DNA from: Pseudomonadota bacterium
GTDB lineage: Bacteria; Pseudomonadota; Gammaproteobacteria; Acidiferrobacterales; Acidiferrobacteraceae
Length of the DNA stretch: 21,153 nt
NCBI GenBank assembly: GCA_021795255.1
Contig: JAJYPQ010000020.1
Coordinates: 1 to 21,153, forward strand
Direction: 5' to 3'
A program made the position numbers and the translations under genes. The notes under the pieces are model-generated. The model ran no database searches and had not been told where the DNA came from. It worked only from the letters and a program-made list of their open reading frames with translations. This document shows, piece after piece, positions 1-8,079 of the stretch (position 1 is the first letter of the stretch; each line of letters begins with the position of its first letter).

Positions 1-1
1 G

Positions 2-772
2 ACATTGGGACGCGGAGAGACACCGCCACCACTTGCGAGCGATGGCCCGCGCGAGATCCGGCGGGTGTCCGCGGCGTTCAATCAGATGATAGAGGATAGA
101 CATCGCTACGAGCGCGATCGCGCGCTGCTTCTCACCGGCGTATCGCATGACCTAAGAACGCCCTTGGCGCGCATGCGCTTGGCAGTCGACCTCGCTTTGC
201 CTGAGGATCATGAGCTGCGTCTTGGGATGGTTCAGGATATCGAGGAGATGGATGCCATTCTCACCGAATTCCTAGCCTACGCCCGCCATGGGATCGAAGA
301 GGCCCCGGTCGTGGGCAGACTCGACACCCTTATCGACGAGATCGTGTTGCGCTACACGCGCCAGGGGCGACGCGTAGTTTACGACAGAAAATCGCTCCCA
401 AGCCTTGCTTATAGGCCGTTGGCCACCGGGCGGCTCATCACCAATCTGATCGACAACGCCGTGTCCCACGGCCACCCGCCGGTTCGCGTCCATACCTCCG
501 TGGATGGCCGCTTCGTCCGCCTTTCCATTAGCGACGAGGGGCCGGGCCTGACCGAGACTCAGTTGGCCAACCTGCTGTCGGGGATCGAACTGCATCAAGA
601 CGGTCGGCGGGGCCTGGGGCTTGCCATAGCGAGACGCATTGCTGAGGCTCACGGCGGCACGCTCGAGCTCCGCAACCGCCTATCGGGTGGGTTCGAGGCC
701 CTTATCTGTCTGCCGATTCGCGAACCCGGTTCAGGTGAAGGCACAGCCCGTCTGGACCCCCATGGCCTTTAA
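2..772 (+). CDS. Sensor histidine kinase, EnvZ-like, C-terminal part (5' truncated by window)
   Basis: This is the cytoplasmic half of a two-component sensor kinase. The reading frame is open at the window edge, so the sensor domain and membrane segments lie upstream. Counting from codon 5-7, residues about 14-31 look like the end of a HAMP linker. The dimerisation/phosphoacceptor box [12 protein letters not shown] follows, with His48 as the predicted phosphorylation site. The ATP-binding domain shows an N box ([10 protein letters not shown]), a G1 box (DEGPGL) and a G2 box ([16 protein letters not shown]). The H box closely matches EnvZ/OmpR-type kinases, so autophosphorylation and transfer to an OmpR-like regulator upstream is likely. 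The cognate signal cannot be told from this fragment. Its last 42 bases overlap the convergent DUF2892 gene. Confidence 0.93.
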   Translation, partial: TLGRGETPPPLASDGPREIRRVSAAFNQMIEDRHRYERDRALLLTGVSHDLRTPLARMRLAVDLALPEDHELRLGMVQDIEEMDAILTEFLAYARHGIEEAPVVGRLDTLIDEIVLRYTRQGRRVVYDRKSLPSLAYRPLATGRLITNLIDNAVSHGHPPVRVHTSVDGRFVRLSISDEGPGLTETQLANLLSGIELHQDGRRGLGLAIARRIAEAHGGTLELRNRLSGGFEALICLPIREPGSGEGTARLDPHGL

Positions 773-934
773 TATCTTTGCGAGCGGGCATAGGCCGGTA
801 AACGCCGACTGAAGAAGATTGGCGCCTACGAACGCCGTAAGCCACAACCAGTCGGTTGACACGTAATGAGCCAGGACCACGCTCACAATGACCACAGATC
901 CGGCAAACGCCATCACTATTCTATCGATCGACAT
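731..934 (-). CDS. Small DUF2892 (YgaP-transmembrane-like) inner membrane protein
   Basis: This is a 67-residue protein with two hydrophobic segments, roughly residues 4-24 and 28-47 ([20 protein letters not shown] and [17 protein letters not shown]). A conserved tail [16 protein letters not shown] follows. This is the pattern of the DUF2892 family, related to the membrane part of the rhodanese YgaP. I chose ATG 934 because a GAGG lies upstream and the protein then begins MSIDRIV; a longer frame to 961 adds nine residues with no family resemblance. The two cysteines of the tail are present, but no rhodanese domain is attached. The function of stand-alone members is not established; sulfur metabolism or persulfide handling is only a guess. 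The 3' end overlaps the end of the kinase gene, tail to tail. Confidence 0.8.
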   Translation of the reverse strand: MSIDRIVMAFAGSVVIVSVVLAHYVSTDWLWLTAFVGANLLQSAFTGLCPLAKILKAMGVQTGCAFT

Positions 935-1113
935 AGCAGCACCTCGTTGCAATGCGCCCAAACCGCGACGCTATTCTAGATAGCTCACAATTCTATCAGC
1001 TTGGGGTAAACCTCGCACCGAGGGCGAGGCGGATTGCCATGGCTCTCCGGTCTCTGCTTAGATAGGTTGGGGTCGGCTAGACTGGTAGACTAGGGCACGA
1101 GCAAGGGGGCACG

Positions 1114-1566
1114 GTGGCGTGTGGAAGAAAGCGGTTATCTCTCGAGTACGCGAAGGTGGTATTGGCGCGGGCCCTTTTTAGTGGATTTTTGGCGACCGGT
1201 CATTGGACCATCATGGGTGCTACGGCCTTTAAGTATGCCGCGTCCCAGAAGGCTATCTTTGTAAGGCGGCGCCAAGGCCCGATTGGGGTCTTCGCAGGCG
1301 ACTGGCAAAAGAGCGCTGCCACCGGGCTTGATTACAATGTCCGCGTGGGTCACGTGCTCATGGGGCTTGGTGCCGCTTATCTAACGAACACGACCTTCAT
1401 CAACGGCACGCAATGGAATTTTGAATTGCGATTGGGTTATCTCCTGACCCCGCGACTCGAGGTCATGGTGACCCATTTCAGCAACTGTAAGCAGCTCTGC
1501 GGCTTCAGCCGGTCCGGACCAAACCTAGGCTGGGAATTCCTGGGACTGGGTTATCGCCTCCCGTGA
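1114..1566 (+). CDS. PagL-like lipid A 3-O-deacylase / acyloxyacyl hydrolase family
   Basis: This 150-residue protein ends like the PagL outer-membrane beta-barrel family, which removes the 3-O acyl chain from lipid A. The alternating hydrophobic pattern of residues about 72-120 (for example WNFELRLGYLLTPRLEV) suggests beta strands. It leads into VTHFSN, the His-x-Ser catalytic motif (His121, Ser123), and a C-terminal strand FLGLGYRL. Glu141 may be the third catalytic residue. The His-to-Glu spacing of 20 is longer than I recall for Pseudomonas PagL, and the insert carries two cysteines (125, 129) that might form a disulfide. The start is a GTG. The N-terminus is only weakly signal-peptide-like and the protein is short for the family, so the 5' end may be eroded. 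An internal ATG at 1213 is an alternative start. Confidence 0.68.
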   Translation: MACGRKRLSLEYAKVVLARALFSGFLATGHWTIMGATAFKYAASQKAIFVRRRQGPIGVFAGDWQKSAATGLDYNVRVGHVLMGLGAAYLTNTTFINGTQWNFELRLGYLLTPRLEVMVTHFSNCKQLCGFSRSGPNLGWEFLGLGYRLP

Positions 1567-1568
1567 GC

Positions 1569-2375
1569 TCACGGGGCGCGAAGGCCCGGAGCTAATAGGT
1601 CGGGCCAATCAAACTTGGGATCGGCTACCGCGACGAATGAGGGGTTCAGCTGACGCGGATGTTCGTATATCAGTGATTTGTGGGCCGCGACCCATACTGC
1701 GCCTCCGGCCTCCTCCAAAACACACTGTCCGGCGGCCGTGTCCCAGGTGTGAGTAGGACCAAAGCGGGGATAAATGTCGGCGCGCCCTTCGGCGAGCCAG
1801 CCGAATTTCCAGGCCGAACCGAGCGCCGCGCGCTGAATCCGCCCTTCCTCGCAGGATAATGCCCGACACAGGCTATCGACCGCATCGGCGCCATGGCGGG
1901 CACTCCCCACGACTCGAATCACGCCGCCTGCGAACGATCCCGGGGGCAGAGTCCGAACGACCCCGCGCTCATTCTTGTGCGCCCCGCCGCCGCTGAACGC
2001 GAAATAGGACTCGTCAGTCACGGGCACATGGATCACGCCCACAACCGCGCGTCCGCTCTCCACAAGAGCGATATTGACGACAAAGGCGCCGGTCCGGGCA
2101 ACATACTCTTTCGTCCCGTCCAGAGGATCAACGGACCAGTACTGCTCGCCTAAGATCTCCTCACCCTCCTCCGAAGCGATCGGGATGGCGGGGCATTCGG
2201 CCTTCAGAATTCTGCAGATGACTTCGTGGGCCGCGCGATCGGCGGGCGTAACCGGGCTCCCGTCCCCCTTCCAGTCGACGGGGCTCGCGGTCTCATAGTG
2301 TTGCCGTATGACCGCCGCCGCCTTCTCGGCCGCAGTTTGCGCGTACCCGAGGTATTTTTCGTACCGCCTATCCAT
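1569..2375 (-). CDS. cysQ: 3'(2'),5'-bisphosphate nucleotidase CysQ-like (inositol monophosphatase family)
   Basis: This is a Mg2+-dependent, Li+-sensitive-type phosphatase of about 268 residues. In the CysQ family the enzyme hydrolyses 3'-phosphoadenosine 5'-phosphate, a by-product of sulfate assimilation. All metal-site motifs are visible in order: an ASEEGEE acidic box, WSVDPLDGTKEY (the DPxDGT signature) and a C-terminal WDTAAGQCVLEEAGG (the WD-x-AAG signature). Length is normal for CysQ (about 250). The ATG at 2375 starts MDRRYEKY. A TTG two codons upstream (2381) is in frame and better spaced from a GAGGA, so the true start could be either. The stop codon sits 3 bp from the convergent pagL-like stop. 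An inositol-1-monophosphatase or histidinol-phosphatase activity cannot be excluded from sequence alone. Confidence 0.88.
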   Translation of the reverse strand: MDRRYEKYLGYAQTAAEKAAAVIRQHYETASPVDWKGDGSPVTPADRAAHEVICRILKAECPAIPIASEEGEEILGEQYWSVDPLDGTKEYVARTGAFVVNIALVESGRAVVGVIHVPVTDESYFAFSGGGAHKNERGVVRTLPPGSFAGGVIRVVGSARHGADAVDSLCRALSCEEGRIQRAALGSAWKFGWLAEGRADIYPRFGPTHTWDTAAGQCVLEEAGGAVWVAAHKSLIYEHPRQLNPSFVAVADPKFDWPDLLAPGLRAP

Positions 2376-2400
2376 GCCCAAAGCCCGTCCTCTACGCTAG

Positions 2401-2781
2401 TGCGCACTTATGAGGGTCGATTATCCCATACTTCGGGCAGGAATTGGACGCCTCCTGGCCTTACTCTTGCGCGCCTACAAGGGCCTACGTCGCCCTCAAA
2501 ACTCTTCACAAGCCCCCTCTATGAGCCCGTTGCCCTTCATTCGCCAACCATTTTTCAGGCTTTTGATACTCGTTCACGCTTCCATGCATGTGGCCCATTG
2601 TGTGCGATTTTTCATCGCACCGTAACATATCTGCTGCGATTCGTTCGAAAGTGCGGTACACTTAACACTTGTACGGTGATTAACACTCAGAGCAGAGTGG
2701 CGCTTACCACTCATAGCGATAGAACCATGAGAAAAAACCGTCTTTCTTTAGACCGACTAAACTTTAAGGTAAACTCAATCA
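2401..2781. promoter_or_regulatory. Long regulatory leader between cysQ and the arsR-type gene
   Basis: This 380-bp stretch has no convincing gene and is more AT-rich than its neighbours. It holds a perfect 7-bp hairpin (GTGCGAT-TTTTC-ATCGCAC, 2602-2620). Two direct repeats of CGGT..TTAACACT lie at 2654-2669 and 2674-2687. A perfect 6-bp inverted repeat GAGTGG/CCACTC with a 6-base spacer lies at 2695-2712. The last two elements are placed where operators for the downstream ArsR-family gene would be expected. I do not see a clean sigma-70 pair. Small ORFs here show no coding character. Confidence 0.45.
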
Positions 2782-3171
2782 ATGACCATGAAAATTACGG
2801 CGGCAACCCGCGCACTTACAGCCCTTGCCCAAGAAACTCGACTTGGTATTGTCCGGCTGCTCGTTAAGGTCGGTCCCGATGGACTGGTCGCGGGCCAGAT
2901 CGCCCTCAGACTCAAACTCGCTCCCGCTACCTCCTCTTTTCACTTATCGCAATTGACGCAGGCTGGGCTTATCAAACCAACCCGCGAAGGCCGCTCGATT
3001 CGCTATTCCCCAGTGCTTGCGACCATAAGCGAGCTGCTGGAATTTTTACAAGACAACCTGAGCGGCGGCCCAACGGAAAAGAGCGCGTCGAAATCGGCAT
3101 CTAAGGGGATTACAAAGCCGGCCACTAAGGCGGTCGCGAAAAAGAAGGTCGCAAATAGGAGACGTCGATAA
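2782..3171 (+). CDS. ArsR/SmtB-family transcriptional regulator with Lys-rich tail, no Cys pair
   Basis: This 129-residue winged-helix regulator resembles the proteobacterial ArsR type. Residues about 10-30 (ALAQETRLGIVRLLVKVG) form the first helices. LAPATSSFHLSQLTQAGLI is the recognition helix region, and REGRSIRYSP is the wing. In the arsenite-sensing members I know (for example the Acidithiobacillus type), the following segment carries adjacent cysteines in an N-C-C-x-G context. Here the same place reads DNLSGG and the protein has no cysteine at all, so As(III)/Sb(III) sensing by that site is not possible. Residues about 96-129 are a Ser/Lys/Ala-rich basic tail, unusual for the family, which may add non-specific DNA or RNA binding. 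A second in-frame ATG follows two codons later. No arsenic genes are adjacent; the likely target is its own promoter region. Confidence 0.85.
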   Translation: MTMKITAATRALTALAQETRLGIVRLLVKVGPDGLVAGQIALRLKLAPATSSFHLSQLTQAGLIKPTREGRSIRYSPVLATISELLEFLQDNLSGGPTEKSASKSASKGITKPATKAVAKKKVANRRRR

Positions 3172-3230
3172 CACGACGGGGTCGCGCCTTTCCGCGCTAC
3201 CCTGACATGTCTTGTTTTCTATCATAGGCT

Positions 3231-3270
3231 TATAGGAGGCCGTGCCGGTCCTTCGGCGCGGCCTCCTATA
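3231..3270. terminator. Strong hairpin between convergent arsR-type and FAH genes
   Basis: A perfect 12-bp inverted repeat (TATAGGAGGCCG / CGGCCTCCTATA) extends inward through a GT wobble and four more pairs to a 6-base loop. It sits between two convergent genes, the place expected of a bidirectional terminator. Neither side has a clear T-run, so it is not a classical intrinsic terminator. It could instead be a REP-like or mRNA 3'-end stabilising structure. Confidence 0.5.
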
Positions 3271-3384
3271 TCGGCCATCAAACCCCCCGTAAGCGCGGGC
3301 ACGTTTCGCTTTCTCTGGCCCCAGCACTTAAAAACACTCCATGCTAGGCAAAGGCTTGGGTTATAGGCGCGGGCTTGTCGTCGT

Positions 3385-4314
3385 TCACTCTTTTGGCGCG
3401 CCAGCGCGGACGTGGTTTTCCAGGGTCCCAAGCCCCGTTATATCGACTCGAACCACGTCCCCTGCCTTGAGATAGCGAGGTGGTTTGTGGCTCATACCGA
3501 CACCCGCCGGGGTGCCGGTCGCGATGATGTCGCCAGGATCCAGGGTTATGAGATGAGAAAGATAGCTTACGAGACTTGCCGGGTCATGGATCATATCTTG
3601 AGTTCGTCCGTCTTGCCGCAACTCCCCATTGACCCAGGTTCTTAATCTCAGGTCAGCCGATGAGGGTAGGTCTTGGCGTTCTGTGATTGTGGGCCCGATT
3701 GGTGCGAAGCCATCGCAGATCTTCCCGGCGAGCCACTGACTCGTCTGGAACTGGAGATCGCGCGCACTAATATCGTTGATGACGGTATAACCGAAGATGC
3801 AGGATAGGGCATCCGTGGGGCTCACGTATCGGGCGCGCGCGCCGATCACGATACCGAGTTCAACCTCATAATCTACAGCCTCGGACTTCACGGGGAGATC
3901 GATAGCGCCATAGGGGCCATTAATAGCGTTCGCCCATTTAGCGAAAAGCGGAGGATAAAGCGGCGCCTGCTGTCCGATCTCACGGGCATGATCGTGGTAA
4001 TTTAATCCGATACCGATAAAACGTCCTGGATCGTGAAGTGGCGCAAGTAAAGCGCTGCGATCATCAATCTGAAGGGGTACAGAGTGATGCCCATCGTTCT
4101 GCCGCAGGAGGGCTAGGAAGTCCTCAGTTCCGGAAAGCCTCAAGACCGCGCATAGGCTGGCGGACTGAAGGGCCGCCGACAGACCCCGTACGGCAGGCTC
4201 ACCCGATAAAAGGTAGCGTTCGTAGCTCGTTTGTAGGTCGTACGTCGCGAGCTCGGTGCGCACAGCCAGTCGTGGGCGATGACGAGCCGATGTCTTATAC
4301 CGTATCCATTGCAC
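3385..4314 (-). CDS. Fumarylacetoacetate hydrolase family protein
   Basis: This is a 309-residue FAH-fold enzyme. Members hydrolyse C-C bonds, decarboxylate or isomerise beta-keto or enol acids such as acylpyruvates, oxaloacetate and 2-hydroxyhepta-2,4-diene-1,7-dioate. The core carries GIGLNYHDHAREIG, then FAKWANAINGPYGAI. The metal-ligand signature DYEVELGIVIG (Glu-x-Glu) follows, then INDISARDLQ with the third acidic ligand, and GDIIATGTPAGVG near the end. The roughly 95 N-terminal residues are the usual small FAH N-domain. The start is GTG at 4314, with AGAGGAG six bases upstream; a nearby ATG is out of frame. The substrate cannot be assigned from sequence. It is divergent from soeA, sharing the 4315-4506 intergenic region, but has no obvious functional link to it. 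Confidence 0.88.
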   Translation of the reverse strand: MQWIRYKTSARHRPRLAVRTELATYDLQTSYERYLLSGEPAVRGLSAALQSASLCAVLRLSGTEDFLALLRQNDGHHSVPLQIDDRSALLAPLHDPGRFIGIGLNYHDHAREIGQQAPLYPPLFAKWANAINGPYGAIDLPVKSEAVDYEVELGIVIGARARYVSPTDALSCIFGYTVINDISARDLQFQTSQWLAGKICDGFAPIGPTITERQDLPSSADLRLRTWVNGELRQDGRTQDMIHDPASLVSYLSHLITLDPGDIIATGTPAGVGMSHKPPRYLKAGDVVRVDITGLGTLENHVRAGAPKE

Positions 4315-4506
4315 GGTCTTCTCCTCTAAGGGTCGGCTATGGAGAGTTGTGGTTCATACTAGCTATAAATTCTCGAAATATCCGCCATAACATCTGGAAA
4401 TAATTACGGTCTTCTTATTCCGCTATCAAAACATTTCAGTAGCGAGGGATCCGTAAGAGCCTAGACTTTACAGCAATCCGTATCTTAATCGAGTGAGAAT
4501 GTCTTT
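4315..4506. promoter_or_regulatory. Divergent promoter region between FAH gene and soe-moa operon
   Basis: These 192 bp separate two divergent genes and are distinctly AT-rich compared with both flanks, as expected for back-to-back promoters. I see no gene and no unambiguous -35/-10 pair. The ribosome binding site ahead of soeA is weak (a GAG-type sequence near 4493-4497). Confidence 0.4.
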
Positions 4507-7353
4507 ATGGCCGCAGTCCCGAAAACCGAGGATCACAGCAAGCAGGAGATCAAGTACTCGACATGCTATATGTGTGCTTGCCGCTGTGGCATAAAAGTCA
4601 CCATCGAAGACAATCAAGTTCGGTTCATTCAAGGTAATCGGAATCACCCTATAAATAAAGGCGTTCTCTGTGCTAAGGGGTCGGCGGGCATCATGAAGCA
4701 GTGTTCCCCGGCGCGCTTGCAAAGCCCGCTTATGCGTAAGCCCGGTACCGAGCGCGGGGCCGGAGAGTTCGTCGAGATTTCGTGGGACGAAGCCTTGGAT
4801 ATGCTCACCAAGCGCTTGGCGCACATCCGCGCCACCGATCCCAATAAACTCGCCTTCTTTACCGGACGCGACCAGATGCAGGCCTTGTCGCGGCTTTGGG
4901 CCCAGCAGTTCGGAACTCTGAACTGGTCCGCCCACGGCGGTTTTTGCTCTGTGAACATGGCCGCCGCCGGCCTCTATACGCTCGGTTATGCGTTTTGGGA
5001 ATTCGGCGATCCCGACTGGGACCGTACGAAGTACTTCATGCTCTGGGGTGTGGCCGAAGACCATAACTCAAACCCGATGAAGATTGGCATCGAGAAGTTA
5101 AAGAGCCGTGGCGGGAAGTTTGTCGGTATCAATCCGGCTCGTACCGGCTATCAGGCCGTCGCTGACGAGTGGGTACCCATTCGTCCCGGCACCGACGCGA
5201 TGCTCGCGCTGTCCATGATCCACGTCCTTCTCTCCCGTGAACTATTCGATTGGGATTTTCTGATTCGCTACACCAATTCGGCCTTTCTGGTCGTCCAGAC
5301 GCCCGGAGAGACGGGTGACGGACTCATCTATCGGGACGACAACGATCAACCCCTAGTCTGGGACTTGAAGAAGCAGGCGTTCGTGAGTGGCATGGATGCA
5401 TCAAGCCACCCGGCGCTATTTGGCGAACATAAGACCCCAGATGGGCGTACGGTCAAGACCGTGATGACGCTTTTGGCCGAGCGTTATCTCGACAAGCGCT
5501 TCGCGCCCGAGGCCGCATCGGAGATCTGCGGTATCCCGGCCAGCACCATCGAACGATTGGCGCTCGAAATGGCGCACGTCGCCTTCAAGGAAACGATCGA
5601 AATCGACGTTGAATGGACCGATTGGGCGGGACGCAAGCACAGTAAATTTATTGGCCGCCCGGTGTCGATGCACGCCATGCGCGGGGTATCTGCGCACTCC
5701 AACGGCTTCCAAGCGGCTCGGGCCATCCATCTGCTTCAGATTTTGCTCGGAACGATCGACTGTCCTGGCGGGTTCCGGGCGAAGGCCCCCTACCCGCGCC
5801 CGGTGCCGCCTCCGGGCAAGCCGGCGCAGCATTCGGCACCCAATACGCCGCTTGATGCCAATCCGCTTGGCTTTCCTAAGGCCCCCGAGGACCTGGTTAT
5901 CGACGCGGAGGGACGCCCGTTACGGATCGATAAGGCCTATTCATGGGAGGCCCCGATCGCCAATCATGGTCTGATGCACATGGTCATCACGAACGCGGTA
6001 AACGGCGACCCCTACCCTATCGACACCTTGATCTTCTTCATGGCCAACATGGCATGGAACTCAACTATGAATACCGCGAATATTCAGGACATGCTGCGCG
6101 CTAAGGGTGCCGACGGCGAGTACAAGATTCCATTTTTGGTGGTAGCCGACGCCTTTCATTCAGAGACCGTCCACTTCGCGGACCTAGTCCTTCCCGATAC
6201 CACATATTTAGAGCGCTATGATGCCATTTCCTTGCTTGATAGGCCGATTTCGGAGCCGGATGCGATCTGTGATTCGATACGTCACCCGCTCCTTGAGCTC
6301 GACCGCAACGTGCGGCCGTGGCAAGAGGTTTTGATTGATCTGGGCGCGCGCCTTAAATTGCCGGTGTTCACAAACGAGGACGGGACGCCGAAATACGAAG
6401 GCTACAAGGATTTCATCATTCGCTACGAGCGCTCACCCGGTGTCGGGTTCCTGGCGGGATGGCGCGGGAAAGACGGCAGCAAATCCCTGCGCGGCGAGCC
6501 AAATCCCAAGCAGTGGGATAAGTACATAGAGAATCAGGGATTCTTTCAGTACCATTTGCCTATGTCCCAACGGTACTTCCGGTTTGGGAACAAAGAATAC
6601 CTGGAGTTTGCGCAGGCCGCCGATTTTAACAAAACCGCGGATCCGATCATCATCGAGCTCTATTCAGAATCCATTCAACGCTTTCGTCTGGCGGGACTCG
6701 GGCTCTATGACGGTCCACAACCAAAGGACCCGGTCGACCAGGAACGGCTGGCCACATATTTTGACCCGCTACCCGACTTTTACGAACCTCTGGAACAGCA
6801 GCGAATCGATAAAAAGGAATACCCCTTTTTCGCCGTCAACCAGCGTCCCATGATGATGTACCACTCGTGGGACTCGCAAAACGCGTGGCTTAGACAGATC
6901 ATCGCCCAAAACTATCTCTACATGAACCGCACCAAAGGCGAAAGCCTTGGCATCCATGATGAGGATTGGGTATGGGTCGAATCGCACAACGGCAAGATTC
7001 GGGTCCAGGTGCGGCTGATAGAGGGTTGCCAAACGGACACGGTCTGGACCTGGAACGGCATCGGGAAACAGTCCGGGACTTGGGGCCTTAAGCCGGAGGC
7101 GCCCGAGGCGACGAAGGGCTTCTTAATGAATCACCTGATCTCGGAGTTGTTACCCGAGAAAGAAGGTGAGCGGCGTCTCACCAATTCGGATCCCATTACC
7201 GGGCAGGCCGCGTGGTACGACCTGATGGTAAAAGTGACTCCGGCGGCTTCTGGTGAGACCGGCGTCTGGCCGACTTTTAGCAACGCGGCGCCCCTGCCTG
7301 GCGCGGCACCGAAACCAGACGTTTTGCGTTATAGCACGCGCCCCGAGACTTAG
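4507..7353 (+). CDS. soeA: Sulfite-oxidising enzyme catalytic subunit SoeA-like (DMSO reductase family molybdoprotein)
   Basis: This 948-residue molybdopterin guanine dinucleotide enzyme is the catalytic subunit of a complex predicted to oxidise sulfite to sulfate in the cytoplasm and pass electrons to quinone. The N-terminal [4Fe-4S] site is Cys20-x2-Cys23-x3-Cys27 and Cys55 (the STCYMCACRCG stretch). The likely Mo-ligating cysteine is Cys147 in HGGFCSVNM. The C-terminal dinucleotide-binding domain begins near residue 770 (FAVNQRPMMMYHSWDSQNAW). There is no twin-arginine signal, which separates it from the exported PsrA, PhsA and TtrA enzymes and agrees with Allochromatium SoeA, which is cytoplasmic and of similar length (about 965). 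soeB follows after 15 bases. A cytoplasmic polysulfide or other sulfur-compound oxidoreductase is the main alternative. Confidence 0.82.
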   Translation: MAAVPKTEDHSKQEIKYSTCYMCACRCGIKVTIEDNQVRFIQGNRNHPINKGVLCAKGSAGIMKQCSPARLQSPLMRKPGTERGAGEFVEISWDEALDMLTKRLAHIRATDPNKLAFFTGRDQMQALSRLWAQQFGTLNWSAHGGFCSVNMAAAGLYTLGYAFWEFGDPDWDRTKYFMLWGVAEDHNSNPMKIGIEKLKSRGGKFVGINPARTGYQAVADEWVPIRPGTDAMLALSMIHVLLSRELFDWDFLIRYTNSAFLVVQTPGETGDGLIYRDDNDQPLVWDLKKQAFVSGMDASSHPALFGEHKTPDGRTVKTVMTLLAERYLDKRFAPEAASEICGIPASTIERLALEMAHVAFKETIEIDVEWTDWAGRKHSKFIGRPVSMHAMRGVSAHSNGFQAARAIHLLQILLGTIDCPGGFRAKAPYPRPVPPPGKPAQHSAPNTPLDANPLGFPKAPEDLVIDAEGRPLRIDKAYSWEAPIANHGLMHMVITNAVNGDPYPIDTLIFFMANMAWNSTMNTANIQDMLRAKGADGEYKIPFLVVADAFHSETVHFADLVLPDTTYLERYDAISLLDRPISEPDAICDSIRHPLLELDRNVRPWQEVLIDLGARLKLPVFTNEDGTPKYEGYKDFIIRYERSPGVGFLAGWRGKDGSKSLRGEPNPKQWDKYIENQGFFQYHLPMSQRYFRFGNKEYLEFAQAADFNKTADPIIIELYSESIQRFRLAGLGLYDGPQPKDPVDQERLATYFDPLPDFYEPLEQQRIDKKEYPFFAVNQRPMMMYHSWDSQNAWLRQIIAQNYLYMNRTKGESLGIHDEDWVWVESHNGKIRVQVRLIEGCQTDTVWTWNGIGKQSGTWGLKPEAPEATKGFLMNHLISELLPEKEGERRLTNSDPITGQAAWYDLMVKVTPAASGETGVWPTFSNAAPLPGAAPKPDVLRYSTRPET

Positions 7354-7368
7354 GGCTTAGGAGAGGGA

Positions 7369-8064
7369 ATGCGCTTAGGACTTGTCATAGACTTGGATAC
7401 CTGCGTGGGCTGCCATGCCTGTGCTACGGCCTGCAAAGAGTGGAACGCAAGCTCCATCACAGCGCCCTTGACCGATTACGACCCTTACGGTAAGGAGCCA
7501 TCCGGGGTATGGTTTAACCGGGTCCGGCACTACGAGGTGGGTGAGTACCCGAATAACAAGACCGTAAACTTCCCCATGTCTTGCATGCACTGCGAGAATG
7601 CCGAGTGCGTGACCGTTTGCCCCACAGGGGCTTCCTACAAGAGGCCGGAAGACGGCATCGTCTTGGTCGACCAAGACAAATGCATGGGCTGCAATTACTG
7701 CTCGTGGGCCTGCCCCTACGGAGCGCGCGAACTTGATCACGAGTCCGGTACCATGAAGAAGTGTACGCTGTGCGTGGATCGCATCTACGACCAAGCTCTT
7801 CCTGTGGAGGAGCGCCAACCGGCCTGCGTATTGGCCTGTCCAGCGCATGCCCGTCTTTTTGGGGATCTTGATGACGCCGAAAGCACCGTGAGTCGCACAG
7901 TCCGTGACCGTGGGGGCTACGCCCTGATGCCCGAATTGAATTACCACCCGACTAACCAGTACCTCCCGCCGCGTGTACGGCCTGCTATTCCCACAAACGA
8001 TCTGGCGCGACCTTCGCTTGCACGCACAGTCAAAGAGTGGGTCAACCGTATTGTTGAACGATAG
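7369..8064 (+). CDS. soeB: Sulfite-oxidising enzyme iron-sulfur subunit SoeB-like
   Basis: This 231-residue electron-transfer subunit of the DmsB/PsrB/SoeB type carries electrons between SoeA and the membrane subunit. Four ferredoxin-type cysteine groups can be read: CVGCHACATACKEWN (Cys12, 15, 18, 22), CMHCENAECVTVCP, CMGCNYCSWACPYG, and a split CTLC...CVLACPAHARL. That is enough for four [4Fe-4S] clusters. No signal sequence is present, consistent with a cytoplasmic location. The start ATG follows AGGAGAGGG by a short spacer. The gene lies 15 bp after soeA and 15 bp before soeC, so the three are clearly co-transcribed. Allochromatium SoeB is nearly the same length (about 236). Confidence 0.87.
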   Translation: MRLGLVIDLDTCVGCHACATACKEWNASSITAPLTDYDPYGKEPSGVWFNRVRHYEVGEYPNNKTVNFPMSCMHCENAECVTVCPTGASYKRPEDGIVLVDQDKCMGCNYCSWACPYGARELDHESGTMKKCTLCVDRIYDQALPVEERQPACVLACPAHARLFGDLDDAESTVSRTVRDRGGYALMPELNYHPTNQYLPPRVRPAIPTNDLARPSLARTVKEWVNRIVER

Positions 8065-8079
8065 AGAAAAGGGGACTTC

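Noticed and set aside
1561..1574. Perfect 14-bp palindrome CCGTGAGCTCACGG covering the stops of the pagL-like gene and cysQ
   Set aside because: Too short and too constrained by two overlapping gene ends to call a regulatory site or terminator.
2226..2867. Plus-strand 213-codon frame crossing the cysQ start and the arsR leader
   Set aside because: It is antisense to cysQ, then crosses low-coding intergenic DNA and the arsR start in another frame; composition is not protein-like.
4507..7353. Alternative identity as tetrathionate, thiosulfate or polysulfide reductase catalytic subunit
   Set aside because: No twin-arginine signal is present, and the lengths of all three subunits and the N-terminal cysteine motif fit cytoplasmic SoeABC better.
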